From Rheinheimera pleomorphica (GTDB lineage: Bacteria; Pseudomonadota; Gammaproteobacteria; Enterobacterales; Alteromonadaceae): a stretch of DNA of 64,000 nt. A model generated the notes under the pieces. That model ran no database searches. It had not been told where the DNA came from and saw only the letters and a program-made list of their open reading frames with translations. The translations under genes were made by a program, and so were the position numbers. The stretch's first letter is position 1; each line of letters begins with the position of its first letter. Shown here piece by piece: positions 25,230-34,671 of this stretch. The stretch lies in contig NZ_SIRR01000008.1 of the NCBI RefSeq assembly GCF_011634895.1, positions 744,001 through 808,000 of the forward strand, given 5' to 3'.

Positions 25230-28133
25230 ATGACGTTTGCACTGGGACAACGCTGGATAAGTGACACAGAATCCGATTTAGGGCTAGGCACCATAGTGGC
25301 GCTGGAAGGCCGGCATTTAACCCTACTGTTTCCAGCCAGCGGTGAAACCCGGTTGTATGCTCAGGCGGAAGCGCCATTAACCCGGGTGCAATTTAATATC
25401 GGCGATGAAATTGCCAGTGCGGATGGTTTTAAGCTGCTGGTCAGTGCCATTAAGCAACAACACGACAATCTGGTGTATTGCGGCAGCCGGCTGGATGACG
25501 GCAGCTATGTTGAGCTGCGCGAAACCTTTCTTGATCACTTTATCAGCTTTAACCAGCCGCAAGACCGCCTGTTTGCCGGCCAGATTGATCGTTTTGACTG
25601 GTTTACCCTGCGCTACCAGGCCTGGCAGCATCTGCACCAGCAGCAACAAAATCCGCTGCGCGGTTTAAGCGGCGGCCGGGTCAGCTTAATTCCGCACCAA
25701 TTGCATATTGCCAATGAAGTGGCGCAGCGCCATGCGCCACGCGTGCTGCTGGCTGATGAAGTGGGCCTGGGTAAAACCATTGAGGCCGGCTTAATTATTC
25801 ATCAGCAATTAATTAGCGGCCTGGCCAGCCGGGTACTGATCGTGGTGCCGGATTCACTGCAACACCAGTGGCTGGTAGAAATGCTGCGCCGCTTTAATCT
25901 GCATTTTGCCGTCTTTGATCAAGAGCGTTGCGAGCAAGCGCTGCTGGATAACGCCAACCCGTTTGACACCGAACAACTGGTACTGTGCAGTTTGTCGTTT
26001 TTGAAAAACCAACCACGCTGGCACCAGTTTGCCTGTGACAGCCAATGGGATTTACTGGTGGTGGATGAGGCTCACCACCTGCAATGGAGCGAACAGGCAC
26101 CGAGCGAAGAGTATCAGCGTATCAGCACGCTGGCGGCCAATACCGCAGGTTTAATTTTGCTCACCGCCACCCCGGACCAACTCGGCCACGAAAGCCACTT
26201 CGCCCGGTTAAAACTGCTCGACCCGGCCCGTTTTCACAGTTACAGCGCCTTTTTGCAAGAAGAACAAAGCTACCAGCATATCGCCGCACTCGCCCGGCCG
26301 CTGCTGCACTTGGAAACCTTAGACGCCGGGCAAACGGCCGCCCTGCGCCAGGCATTGAACGAAACGGATATCAGCGCTGAGTTGAGTGCTCTGCAAAGCG
26401 ATGATAGTGAGCTGCAACAACAAGCGCAACAGCAGTTACTCAGCCAGTTGCTGGACCGCCACGGCACTGGCCGTATTTTATTCCGTAACAGCCGCGCCAG
26501 CGTTAAAGGCTTCCCTAAACGTCAGGCTAATCTGCTGCCCTTAGCATTGCCAGAGCAATACCAAAATGCGCTAAAAGTGCACTTTAGTTTAAACCCGACC
26601 CTGTCTGAAGCAGAACGCCTTACTGCCAACCTGTTTCCGGAGCAGGTATTGCAGCAACTGGATGCGCAAAGCACCTGGTGGCAATTTGACCCACGGGTAG
26701 AGCAGCTTATTGCGCTGTTAAAACAGCATAAACATGACAAGTTTTTACTGATCTGTGCCCGCGCTGAAACCGCTATTGCCCTGGAAGAAGCGGTGCGGCT
26801 GCGCGAAGGCATCCGCGCCGCCGTATTCCATGAAGGCATGACTATTCTGGAGCGTGATAAAGCCGCGGCCTACTTTGCCCAGGACGAATACAGCGCTCAG
26901 TTATTACTGTGCTCAGAGATTGGCAGTGAAGGCCGTAATTTCCAGTTCGCCCATCATTTAGTGTTATTTGACCTGCCATTAAACCCGGACTTGCTGGAAC
27001 AACGCATTGGCCGGCTTGACCGCATTGGCCAGGGCGCCGATATTCAGCTGCACCTGCCGCACTTTGTGAATCATGCCCAGCAAATGTTGCTGGACTGGTA
27101 TCATCAGGGCTTGGATGCGCTGGAACATACTTGCCAGACCGGCCGTAGCGTATTTGAACACTTTGCGCCGCGGCTATTACCGCTGCTGGCCCAGCCGCAG
27201 CCGGACAGCAGCGCCCTGGCACAGCTGATTAGCGATACAAAGGCACTGAACCAGCAGCTGAAACAACAACTGGAGCAAGGCCGCGATCAACTGTTGGAAA
27301 TCAATTCCGGCGGCGGGGTGCCAGCCAAAACCCTGGCGGCACAGCTGGCCGCTCAGGATAACGACACCGCCCTGCCGATGCTGATGTTTAAAGCCTGGGA
27401 TATGCTGGGTATTGATCAGGAAGACCGCAGTGATACCAGTATTATCCTCAAACCGTCTGAACAGATGCAGGGCAGCTACCCCTGGCTGGGTGATGAAGGC
27501 GTAACCATCACCTTCGACCGCGCAACTGCACTGGCCGAGGAAGACATTCAGCTGCTAAGCTGGGACCACCCTATGGTACGCGGTACCCTGGATATTCTAA
27601 CGACTGAACCACAAGGCAGCAGCTCGGTTGCGATACTGGCCAATAAAGCGCTGCCACTGGGCAGTTATCTGCTGGAACTTAACTTTATTGTTGAAGCCAG
27701 CGCGCCACAGGCGCTGCAGATACAGCGTTATTTGCCGGCAACGCCTATCCGGCTGTTACTGGATAAAAGTGGCAATAATTTGTCGGCCAAAGTCAGCTTC
27801 GAACAGCTAAACAAGCAGTTAAAGCCTATTGGCCGCCAGACTGGCAGTAAACTGGCCGGCGCCCTGCAAACTGCGGTGCACCCGCTGCTTGGCAAAGCCA
27901 CCACCCAGGCAGAACAACAGTTACCCGCCCTGTTGCAAGATGCGCAACAACGGGCAACCCGGGCGTTAACTGAACAACAACAGCGCCTGTCTGCACTGCG
28001 CCGGATTAACCCGTCGGTACGCCAGGATGAAATCGACGCACTGCAGCACAAGCTGCAACAGCTGACGGAGTACATTAGCAAAGCCAGACTGAAGCTTGAT
28101 GCCATCAGACTGATTGTGGTTAGTCACGATTAA
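25230..28133 (+). CDS. rapA: RNA polymerase-associated protein RapA (SWI2/SNF2 ATPase)
   Basis: The 967-residue protein matches E. coli RapA (968 residues) across its length. RapA is an ATP-driven translocase that binds RNA polymerase and helps it recycle after termination. Visible are the N-terminal Tudor-like part (FALGQRWISDTESDLGLGTI), Walker A DEVGLGKT near 180, the DEAH box VVDEAHHL near 280, and helicase motifs VI (EQRIGRLDRIGQG). GAAGGG precedes the ATG. The next gene starts within the stop codon (TAATG), and rapA-rluA is the same pair as in E. coli. Confidence 0.95.
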   Translation: MTFALGQRWISDTESDLGLGTIVALEGRHLTLLFPASGETRLYAQAEAPLTRVQFNIGDEIASADGFKLLVSAIKQQHDNLVYCGSRLDDGSYVELRETFLDHFISFNQPQDRLFAGQIDRFDWFTLRYQAWQHLHQQQQNPLRGLSGGRVSLIPHQLHIANEVAQRHAPRVLLADEVGLGKTIEAGLIIHQQLISGLASRVLIVVPDSLQHQWLVEMLRRFNLHFAVFDQERCEQALLDNANPFDTEQLVLCSLSFLKNQPRWHQFACDSQWDLLVVDEAHHLQWSEQAPSEEYQRISTLAANTAGLILLTATPDQLGHESHFARLKLLDPARFHSYSAFLQEEQSYQHIAALARPLLHLETLDAGQTAALRQALNETDISAELSALQSDDSELQQQAQQQLLSQLLDRHGTGRILFRNSRASVKGFPKRQANLLPLALPEQYQNALKVHFSLNPTLSEAERLTANLFPEQVLQQLDAQSTWWQFDPRVEQLIALLKQHKHDKFLLICARAETAIALEEAVRLREGIRAAVFHEGMTILERDKAAAYFAQDEYSAQLLLCSEIGSEGRNFQFAHHLVLFDLPLNPDLLEQRIGRLDRIGQGADIQLHLPHFVNHAQQMLLDWYHQGLDALEHTCQTGRSVFEHFAPRLLPLLAQPQPDSSALAQLISDTKALNQQLKQQLEQGRDQLLEINSGGGVPAKTLAAQLAAQDNDTALPMLMFKAWDMLGIDQEDRSDTSIILKPSEQMQGSYPWLGDEGVTITFDRATALAEEDIQLLSWDHPMVRGTLDILTTEPQGSSSVAILANKALPLGSYLLELNFIVEASAPQALQIQRYLPATPIRLLLDKSGNNLSAKVSFEQLNKQLKPIGRQTGSKLAGALQTAVHPLLGKATTQAEQQLPALLQDAQQRATRALTEQQQRLSALRRINPSVRQDEIDALQHKLQQLTEYISKARLKLDAIRLIVVSHD

Positions 28134-28789
28134 TGAGCTTACTGCATTATGCGCCGCCCACCTCACCTTATCTGGATATTTTGTATCAGGATGATGCGCT
28201 GGTGGTATTTAATAAACCCAGCGGCCTGTTAACAGTACCCGGCAAAGCGCCAGAGCATAAAGACAGCCTGGAATACCGGGCTCGTTTGGTCTGGCCGGGG
28301 GTGCGTGTAGTGCACCGGCTGGATATGGCGACCTCGGGTATAGTGGTAATGGCGCTAAGTGCAGATAGCCAACGCCAGCTGAACCGGCAATTCCAGCAAC
28401 GGCAAACGCAAAAGCACTATATTGCCCGGGTCAGCGGTCTGGTTAGCGCAGATTACGGCAGTATTGATTTACCCCTTATTTGTGACTGGCCGAACCGGCC
28501 AAAACAAAAAGTGTGCTATCAGCATGGCAAAGCCTCACTGACGCATTATCAGGTGCTAAGCCGCGACAAGCACAGCAGCCGGTTAAAACTGATACCGGTT
28601 ACCGGCCGTTCGCACCAGCTAAGGGTACATTTACAATGGCTGGGGCATCCGATCCTGGGTGATAAGTTTTATGCTACTGCTGCGGCATTCAACGCAGCCA
28701 ATCGTCTGCAGCTGCATGCCGAGCAGCTGCAGTTTATTCACCCTGTCAGCGGCACCCTATTTCACTGCACAGCCGCTTGTCCGTTCTAA
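28133..28789 (+). CDS. rluA: Dual-specificity 23S rRNA/tRNA pseudouridine synthase RluA
   Basis: The 218-residue enzyme makes pseudouridine at 23S rRNA U746 and tRNA U32 in E. coli. The catalytic motif is VHRLDMATSG, with the nucleophilic Asp, and the later GRSHQLRVHLQWLGHPILGD motif is typical. Length (E. coli 219) and position directly behind rapA confirm the assignment. The start shares one base with the rapA stop. In E. coli djlA lies next to this pair; here about 2.6 kb of other genes intervene. Confidence 0.93.
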   Translation: MSLLHYAPPTSPYLDILYQDDALVVFNKPSGLLTVPGKAPEHKDSLEYRARLVWPGVRVVHRLDMATSGIVVMALSADSQRQLNRQFQQRQTQKHYIARVSGLVSADYGSIDLPLICDWPNRPKQKVCYQHGKASLTHYQVLSRDKHSSRLKLIPVTGRSHQLRVHLQWLGHPILGDKFYATAAAFNAANRLQLHAEQLQFIHPVSGTLFHCTAACPF

Positions 28790-28956
28790 TCATAAAAAAG
28801 TCACTTTTATATTAACCCAAGGTTCATTTAGCTGGTATATCATTGCCATATTATGTTGTTAATTAATTAAACTGCGCTACTTTTTAAATAACACACTGTA
28901 ATGGGCATATTGAATAATGTGCAATTAAAGTGTTTTGTGAGTCTAAGGAGATATGG

Positions 28957-30051
28957 ATGAAACTGAATAAAACGTTTTTAGCTGTCGCAGCTGCACTTCC
29001 GTTGTTAAGCAGTGCTGTGGTTGCCGACACTGTCAGCTCGGCTGATCTGAAAGAGCGTGTTTTCGGCTCAGTGTTCGGTGAGTATTACATGCCGGATACC
29101 GATAAAACGGAATCTGCCGCCTGGAACTACATGGAAAAAGACTGGGGCTACGGCGTTGAACTGGGTTATTACCTGACAGAAAATTGGGCACTGCGCGCTG
29201 AATTTGCCAAACTGGATTTAAAATCAAAACTGGATGGCTCTGACGCTGACGGCAACCGTATTGGTATAGATGCAATGTATCATCTGCCCAGCATGTCTTC
29301 TGTTTACTTAGTGGGTGGTTTAAAACGTTTTGATGCGGTACAAAATACCACAGCGTTAAATCTGGGTGTGGGCTATAAACATTTCTTCAATCAAAACTTT
29401 GCGTTATTTGCTGAAGCCAACCGTTATCAGGGCATTGATGAATCATATGGTGATGCCGGTATTAAACTGGGCATGACCTATGTGTTCGGCACCGCAGCAG
29501 CAAAAGCTGCGCCAGCGCCAGCACCTGCACCAGCCCCCGCGCCTGCGCCGGTCCCTGTTCAGGCAGCCCCGGTAGATTCAGATGCTGACGGCGTTGTTGA
29601 TAGCATGGACCGCTGTGCAGACACCCCGGCAATCCATAAAGTGGATGCGACCGGCTGTACAATTTATGAAGAGAAAATGGCCGGCGTTGGTGATATCGAT
29701 ATCGAAGTACGCTTCCCATTTGACTCTGCCGTTGTACCACAGAGCCAGCGCTCTGACGTAGAAAACCTGGGCGCTTTTATGCAGCGCTTCACTGAATCAA
29801 CAGTGATGATTGAAGGTCATGCGTCTAACACCGGTAATCCGGCATACAACATGCGCTTATCTGAGCGTCGTGCCAATGCCGTTGCCGACATGCTGAAGCA
29901 GGAATTTAATATTGCAGCGTCGCGTATTACCGCGGTAGGTTATGGTGTAACCCGCCCCCGCGTTGAAGGTAACACCGCTGAGGCACACGCGGCTAACCAG
30001 CGCATAGAAGCTAAAGTCACCGCGAAAATTAAAGAGCCTGTATTACGTTAA
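28957..30051 (+). CDS. OmpA-family outer-membrane protein
   Basis: The 364-residue protein has a signal peptide (1-23, ending VVADT), an N-terminal beta barrel of about 160 residues (GVELGYYLTENWALRAEF, LNLGVGYKHFF), a hinge of repeated Ala-Pro pairs at about 180-205, one thrombospondin type 3-like calcium motif (DSDADGVVDSMDRC with a paired Cys) and a C-terminal OmpA peptidoglycan-binding domain (EGHASNTGNPAYNMRLSERRANAV). It tethers the outer membrane to the wall. AAGGAGATATGG precedes the chosen ATG. Codon use looks more optimised than in the neighbours, in keeping with high expression. A strong terminator follows. Confidence 0.9.
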   Translation: MKLNKTFLAVAAALPLLSSAVVADTVSSADLKERVFGSVFGEYYMPDTDKTESAAWNYMEKDWGYGVELGYYLTENWALRAEFAKLDLKSKLDGSDADGNRIGIDAMYHLPSMSSVYLVGGLKRFDAVQNTTALNLGVGYKHFFNQNFALFAEANRYQGIDESYGDAGIKLGMTYVFGTAAAKAAPAPAPAPAPAPAPVPVQAAPVDSDADGVVDSMDRCADTPAIHKVDATGCTIYEEKMAGVGDIDIEVRFPFDSAVVPQSQRSDVENLGAFMQRFTESTVMIEGHASNTGNPAYNMRLSERRANAVADMLKQEFNIAASRITAVGYGVTRPRVEGNTAEAHAANQRIEAKVTAKIKEPVLR

Positions 30052-30063
30052 TCGTACCAGTGT

Positions 30064-30095
30064 AAAAAAAGCCGCTGCAAATCAGCGGCTTTTTT
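30064..30095 (+). terminator. Rho-independent terminator of the OmpA-type gene
   Basis: GCCGCTG and CAGCGGC form a seven-base stem with an AAAT-type loop, flanked by an A-run and followed by six T. It starts 12 bases after the stop codon. Confidence 0.88.
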
Positions 30096-30265
30096 ATTAT
30101 CCGCCGGCAACATCGATATTAACGCTACGCGATTAAAATAAGCTGTGCTAGCATGCGATTCTGGTGTGCCAGTCTTGCCACCGTGATATATCAGCGAGTC
30201 TGTTAAAATTAACCGCAACGTCACAGCATGGATGTAGTAATGGCTAAGTGGAGTTGGAGTTTATT

Positions 30266-30589
30266 ATGCTTAAATATCATCAGCTGCTGGCGATAGCCGC
30301 CACCCTCAGTAGTTTTTCCAGCCTGGCGCAACAACCGGCCGTGGTGTCGCTAAGCCCAAATTCTCATGTTTGTAACGCTGAAGCTGAGGTAGCACGTTTG
30401 GCGCAAAGCGAACAGTTACGCGAAATGGCACGGGCATTGGTTGAGTTTAAACCGACCAAATACTGTTTTATTCTGCCAGATGCTGCCAGTGTGACTTTGC
30501 TGGAACAACAGCCCGGCTACATTAAATTTGATTACAAATCGCAGGTGCTATACACCTTCAGCAACTATGTGGTCGCCGCCAGCCATTAA
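30266..30589 (+). CDS. Small periplasmic protein of unknown function
   Basis: The 107-residue protein has a signal peptide (1-21, ending SLAQQ). The mature part has two Cys (SHVCNAE and TKYCFIL), likely a disulphide, and an amphipathic helix (LAQSEQLREMARALVEF). No family is recognised. I chose the ATG at 30266 because TTGGAG lies seven bases upstream and the signal peptide starts there. The 215-base gap before it holds the OmpA terminator and no other gene I can support. The DUF3530 gene follows after 53 bases. Confidence 0.62.
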   Translation: MLKYHQLLAIAATLSSFSSLAQQPAVVSLSPNSHVCNAEAEVARLAQSEQLREMARALVEFKPTKYCFILPDAASVTLLEQQPGYIKFDYKSQVLYTFSNYVVAASH

Positions 30590-30642
30590 AGTTTTGCCAG
30601 TCACCGCCGATAGCTGGGTATCCCCGGTTCAGAGTTAGCGCT

Positions 30643-31425
30643 ATGCAACCTTACCTATCGACCTGGCTGTTGGCAACGCTGTGCCTTGTGTTAAGCCATG
30701 CCGCTCAGGCAGTGTCCGCCAGCACGGAGCAACACTTTACCAGCGACCTGCTGCGGCAGTTGCCTGCTGATGAAATAGTGCAGCTTAGCGCTGAACAACA
30801 GCAGTTTATCCTGCTGCAACGCCAGCCAATGACCAGCTACACTAAAGGCACGGCCATTTTGCTACCCGACGGCCATGAGCATCCGGCCAGTCCGAAACAT
30901 ATTAATAGGTTACGACAACAGTTAAACGACCTGGGCTGGCATACACTGGCACTGATGCCACCACAGCTGCCAGCCAGTTTAGCCCAAGCGGAAACCTTGC
31001 AGACTTATCAGCAGCAGTTACAGCAGCGGCTCAACGCGGCGCAGCAACAGGCACAGTCAAATCCCGGCGTGACCATTGTTATTGCCCAGGGCAGCAGTGC
31101 CGCAATATTAAATCAGCTATACGCCAGTGCAAGCCTTGCTGAACCGGCCGCATTTATTATGTTGGGCGCCTATCTGCCGGACGACACCTTAAACCGCGAC
31201 ATGGCCAAAGCGTTGGCCACACACCAGGTGCCGACTTTGGATATCAGCCATAATCTGGATAACCGCTTTGTTGCTGCCAACTTGCTATTACGTCGTCAGT
31301 TGGCTAACAAACATTTGAAAGCCGTATATCGGCAACGACAGCTAACAGGTTCTGGTTACCAGGCGGATGTACAGCACTGGGTACAAAAAGAAATTTACGG
31401 CTGGTTAAATTCAGTGGGTTTATAG
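30643..31425 (+). CDS. DUF3530 family exported protein (alpha/beta-hydrolase-like)
   Basis: The 260-residue protein has a signal peptide (1-23, ending AAQA). The order of segments, with KGTAILLPDGHEHP, GWHTLALMPPQ, TIVIAQGSSAAILNQL and VPTLDISHNLDN, suits an alpha/beta-hydrolase fold, and I recognise DUF3530 with moderate certainty. The nucleophile elbow expected as GxSxG appears as QGSSAA, so catalysis is doubtful. It converges with djlA: only four bases separate the two stops. Confidence 0.75.
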   Translation: MQPYLSTWLLATLCLVLSHAAQAVSASTEQHFTSDLLRQLPADEIVQLSAEQQQFILLQRQPMTSYTKGTAILLPDGHEHPASPKHINRLRQQLNDLGWHTLALMPPQLPASLAQAETLQTYQQQLQQRLNAAQQQAQSNPGVTIVIAQGSSAAILNQLYASASLAEPAAFIMLGAYLPDDTLNRDMAKALATHQVPTLDISHNLDNRFVAANLLLRRQLANKHLKAVYRQRQLTGSGYQADVQHWVQKEIYGWLNSVGL

Positions 31426-31429
31426 GGTC

Positions 31430-32233
31430 TTAGCGGCTGCTACGTTGCTGTTTAATCAACTCATAGGCTGCCTGAATGTCCTGAGTACGGCGTTTGGCAA
31501 CATCCAACATCTCTGCCGGCACCCCTTGCGCCATCAGTTTATCCGGATGATGTTGCGCCATCAGCTTGCGGTAAGCCTTTTTCAGTACAGTGTCGCTGAC
31601 GTCGGCCGTAACCCCCAGCAATTGATAAGCATCCTGCAGCCGCGCCACGCCGTTATCACGTGGTGCCCGGCCGGACGAAAACCGGCTTTGCGCCTGGTAA
31701 GCCTGCAGCAGCCGTTCCAGATGCGCCTGGCTGAAGTTCAGATAGCCCGCTACCTGCTGCAACAGGCTATATTGCCCCGCCGTCATCTGACCATTTACAC
31801 AAGCGGTGCTAAGCTGGATCTCCAGAAACAGCTGTAATACATCTTTGCGTCGGCGATAAGTCTGATAAAAATGTTGCAGCTGCTGCCGCAATGGAAAATT
31901 AACCGCCTTACCGTCACGAAACGCCGCCTGCGCTTCTTTTTGTTGAGCCTCACTTAAGCCCAACTGTTGCATGTACTGGCTGGCCTGCTGAATATGGGCC
32001 GTGGTCACCACGCCGGTGGCTTTGGCAATATGCCCCATCGCCGCGAAGGTGGTATAGCGGAACAACCCCTGTTCATCAGCACTGTCATTAAATAAACCAT
32101 TAAAACCACCATGGCGTTCAAATTGCTGTTTAAAGGCTTTGTCAAACCAATGCCCTATCAACACACCGATAAGCAAACCTGGTAGTTTTAGCAACGCCAG
32201 ACCAAACAACGCGCCGAGAATTTTACCCCACAC
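31430..32233 (-). CDS. djlA: Membrane-anchored J-domain co-chaperone DjlA
   Basis: The 267-residue protein (E. coli 271) has an N-terminal membrane segment with the Gly-rich dimer interface (LLIGVLIGHWFDKAF), a TerB-like middle domain (ARTYMQQLG-type helices, AFRDG), and a C-terminal J domain with the HPD motif (AQHHPDKL), which stimulates DnaK. I chose the GTG at 32231-32233: AAAGGA lies eight bases upstream and the result matches the E. coli N-terminus (YWGKI). A longer frame exists but starts in a region without a ribosome site. It is divergent from lptD, as in the E. coli neighbourhood. Confidence 0.9.
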   Translation of the reverse strand: MWGKILGALFGLALLKLPGLLIGVLIGHWFDKAFKQQFERHGGFNGLFNDSADEQGLFRYTTFAAMGHIAKATGVVTTAHIQQASQYMQQLGLSEAQQKEAQAAFRDGKAVNFPLRQQLQHFYQTYRRRKDVLQLFLEIQLSTACVNGQMTAGQYSLLQQVAGYLNFSQAHLERLLQAYQAQSRFSSGRAPRDNGVARLQDAYQLLGVTADVSDTVLKKAYRKLMAQHHPDKLMAQGVPAEMLDVAKRRTQDIQAAYELIKQQRSSR

Positions 32234-32386
32234 AATATACTGTCCTTTCACAGTGAATAACCGCAGCAGCAGAAACTGAGCTGCCACAATAGCCGCTGTA
32301 CTATATCGGATTAGCAGGATTTCTAAAATTGATTTATCATAGCAAGTCCGCTGTAAGCATAACGCTGATAAAACAAAAAGTAAGGC

Positions 32387-34660
32387 ATGAGTAGCTGCAT
32401 GAAGCATGGGTTAGCTGTGGTTTTTTTTCTTCCGGTCGTCACTGCCAGCTCACTGCTGTATGCACAAGCCGAGCCCGCTGTCTGCTATCTGCCATTGCAG
32501 CCGCCAGCAGCCTTTACGGCACTGGACAGCACCGATCCGGCCGTGCGTATTACCTCTGACCAGGTTAGCCTGACGGACAACCAGCAAGCTAATTTTGACG
32601 GCAATGTGCAAATCAGCTACCGCGATACCTTACTTCTGGCACCCAAAGCCAACTTTAGTAGTGCGAGCCAGCTAATGCATGCCGAGGGCGGCATTAACTA
32701 TTTTAATCAGGCGTTGCAAGTTAGCGGCTCTGTATTCAGCGCCAATTTACAGCAGAACCAAGCCCGGCTCGATGACGCCAGCTATCGCTTTTTGGCGCAG
32801 GCAGGACGTGGCTATGCTGCGGCACTAACCGCCACCGAACAAGAAGTGATGTTGGACGATGCGCTGTTTACCACCTGCCCACAACAAGACAACAGCTGGG
32901 CATTACACGCCAGTGAGATCAATATTGAAACCGATGCAGGCTGGGGCGAAGCCCGGCATGCCGTTTTTAAAATAAAAGACATTCCGGTGCTGTACCTGCC
33001 TTACATTACCTTTCCGGTCAATGAAGAACGACGCTCCGGGGTGTTATTGCCCAAGTTTGGCAGCTCGCAAAAGCTTGGTGTCGACGTTGAGCTCCCTTAT
33101 TATCTGAATCTGGCAGAAAACTATGATCTGACGCTAACGCCGCGCTATATGAGTAAACGCGGTGCCCAGCTGAAATCTGAGTTTCGCTATTTAACAGAGC
33201 AGCATCAGGGTAACCTGCAGTTAGAGTATCTGAACTCAGACAATGAAAAGCCTGACAATTTTGGTGCCCGCTATCTGGGCCATCTTAGCCATTTAAGTGA
33301 TTTCACACCGCAACTGCGCGGCTATATCGACTTTACCGATGTCAGTGACGATGCGTACCTAAGCGAACTCGGCTCCGACTACAGTAATCAAAGCGATACC
33401 CAGTTATTACGCGAAGCCGCACTAAGCTATTACGGCGAGCAAGTGCACAGCCAGCTAAGGCTGCAGGGGTTTGAAATTCTCGGCAACTATAACAAGGCCT
33501 ACAGCGCCCTGCCGGAATTGAGTTTATCTTCTGCCAAACCGCTAAAGTTGCTACCCTGGGTCGACTTTTCCTGGCAGGCACAGTACGCCCACTTTCGTAA
33601 CAATACCGCCAGCATTACCGATGCCGACCGGGTACATATTGAGCCTACGGTAACATTGCCTTTTATCACGCCGGCTTTTGAACTGACGGCCGAAACCAGC
33701 CTGCTGTACACTTACTATCAACAAGACGTTACGCAACAGTCCAATAGCACTATCGCCGACTCGGTCAGCCGCACTGTGCCGAAACTGCGGATTTACTCCC
33801 GGCTTAATCTGGAGCGCGAATATGACTGGTTTGGTGAAGACGCCTTGCAAACGTTTGAACCACAGATCCAGTATCTTTACATCCCGTATCGTGATCAAAG
33901 CATGATTGGCCAGTATGACAGCGTCAGGTTGCAGGATGATTATCACGGCTTGTTTCGGGTTAACCGCTACTCTGGTTTAGACCGCATTAACGAAGCGAAT
34001 CAACTTACCGTCGGCTGGACCAGCCGCTTTTACGACAATGTTGATAATGAGCTATTTCGTTTTAGCCTGGGCCAAATCTTTTTTCTGGCCAATCCCACTG
34101 TGCAACCCGATGAACCGGATGATTTAAGCTCAACTGAATCTATGCTGGCATCTGAGCTGATTTGGCACTGGTTTGAAAAATGGTACTTCAGTTCAGCATT
34201 ACAGTACGACATAGACAACGATAAACTGATGAAAAGCAGCGCCTCGCTCGACTATCGCGCCAGTGATAAAAGTTTGTTTCAGTTGAACCATAGATACAGC
34301 CGCGCAGTCTCAGGTCTGGAAATACAGCAACTGGGCGTGCTCGGTACCACAGCAATAGCAGATAACTGGCAGCTGGTGGGCAGTTACTATCGTGATGTGA
34401 CAAATCATCGTATGATAGACGCCAGTTTGGGCTTGCAGTATGAATCTTGCTGTTGGGCCGTGCGTTTGGTTGCCAAACGCCAGTTGCTGACCGATCTTGA
34501 ACTGCCATTAGACCGTTTTAACCAGGCCAGCCAGCTGGATACCAGTATAGGCATACAATTTGTGCTGAAGGGCTTTGGCGATCGCGCCGGCTTTGGTGTT
34601 ACCGATATGCTGTCTAACGGCATCTTCAGTTACCGGCGGCCTTATTTATTAACTAATTGA
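32387..34660 (+). CDS. lptD: LPS-assembly protein LptD
   Basis: The 757-residue outer-membrane protein inserts lipopolysaccharide into the outer leaflet together with LptE. It has a signal peptide (about 1-26), an OstA/LptA-like beta-jellyroll domain (about 50-200), and a large C-terminal barrel. The four cysteines for the essential disulphides are present: Cys33, Cys164, and the pair Cys688-Cys689 (ESCCW). GTAAGG precedes the first ATG; a second ATG four codons later is possible. surA follows after 11 bases, as in E. coli. Confidence 0.94.
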   Translation: MSSCMKHGLAVVFFLPVVTASSLLYAQAEPAVCYLPLQPPAAFTALDSTDPAVRITSDQVSLTDNQQANFDGNVQISYRDTLLLAPKANFSSASQLMHAEGGINYFNQALQVSGSVFSANLQQNQARLDDASYRFLAQAGRGYAAALTATEQEVMLDDALFTTCPQQDNSWALHASEINIETDAGWGEARHAVFKIKDIPVLYLPYITFPVNEERRSGVLLPKFGSSQKLGVDVELPYYLNLAENYDLTLTPRYMSKRGAQLKSEFRYLTEQHQGNLQLEYLNSDNEKPDNFGARYLGHLSHLSDFTPQLRGYIDFTDVSDDAYLSELGSDYSNQSDTQLLREAALSYYGEQVHSQLRLQGFEILGNYNKAYSALPELSLSSAKPLKLLPWVDFSWQAQYAHFRNNTASITDADRVHIEPTVTLPFITPAFELTAETSLLYTYYQQDVTQQSNSTIADSVSRTVPKLRIYSRLNLEREYDWFGEDALQTFEPQIQYLYIPYRDQSMIGQYDSVRLQDDYHGLFRVNRYSGLDRINEANQLTVGWTSRFYDNVDNELFRFSLGQIFFLANPTVQPDEPDDLSSTESMLASELIWHWFEKWYFSSALQYDIDNDKLMKSSASLDYRASDKSLFQLNHRYSRAVSGLEIQQLGVLGTTAIADNWQLVGSYYRDVTNHRMIDASLGLQYESCCWAVRLVAKRQLLTDLELPLDRFNQASQLDTSIGIQFVLKGFGDRAGFGVTDMLSNGIFSYRRPYLLTN

Positions 34661-34671
34661 TGTAGGAATTT

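Noticed and set aside
24991..25377. N-terminal extension of the PhoH frame by 129 codons
   Set aside because: The extension crosses the rapA start, has no ribosome site, and the PIN domain begins naturally at the later ATG with GAGGAGA before it.
29500..29575. Ala-Pro coding repeat in the OmpA-type gene as a mobile or phase-variable repeat
   Set aside because: It is an in-frame hinge of varied codons, common in OmpA proteins, and not an exact DNA tandem repeat.
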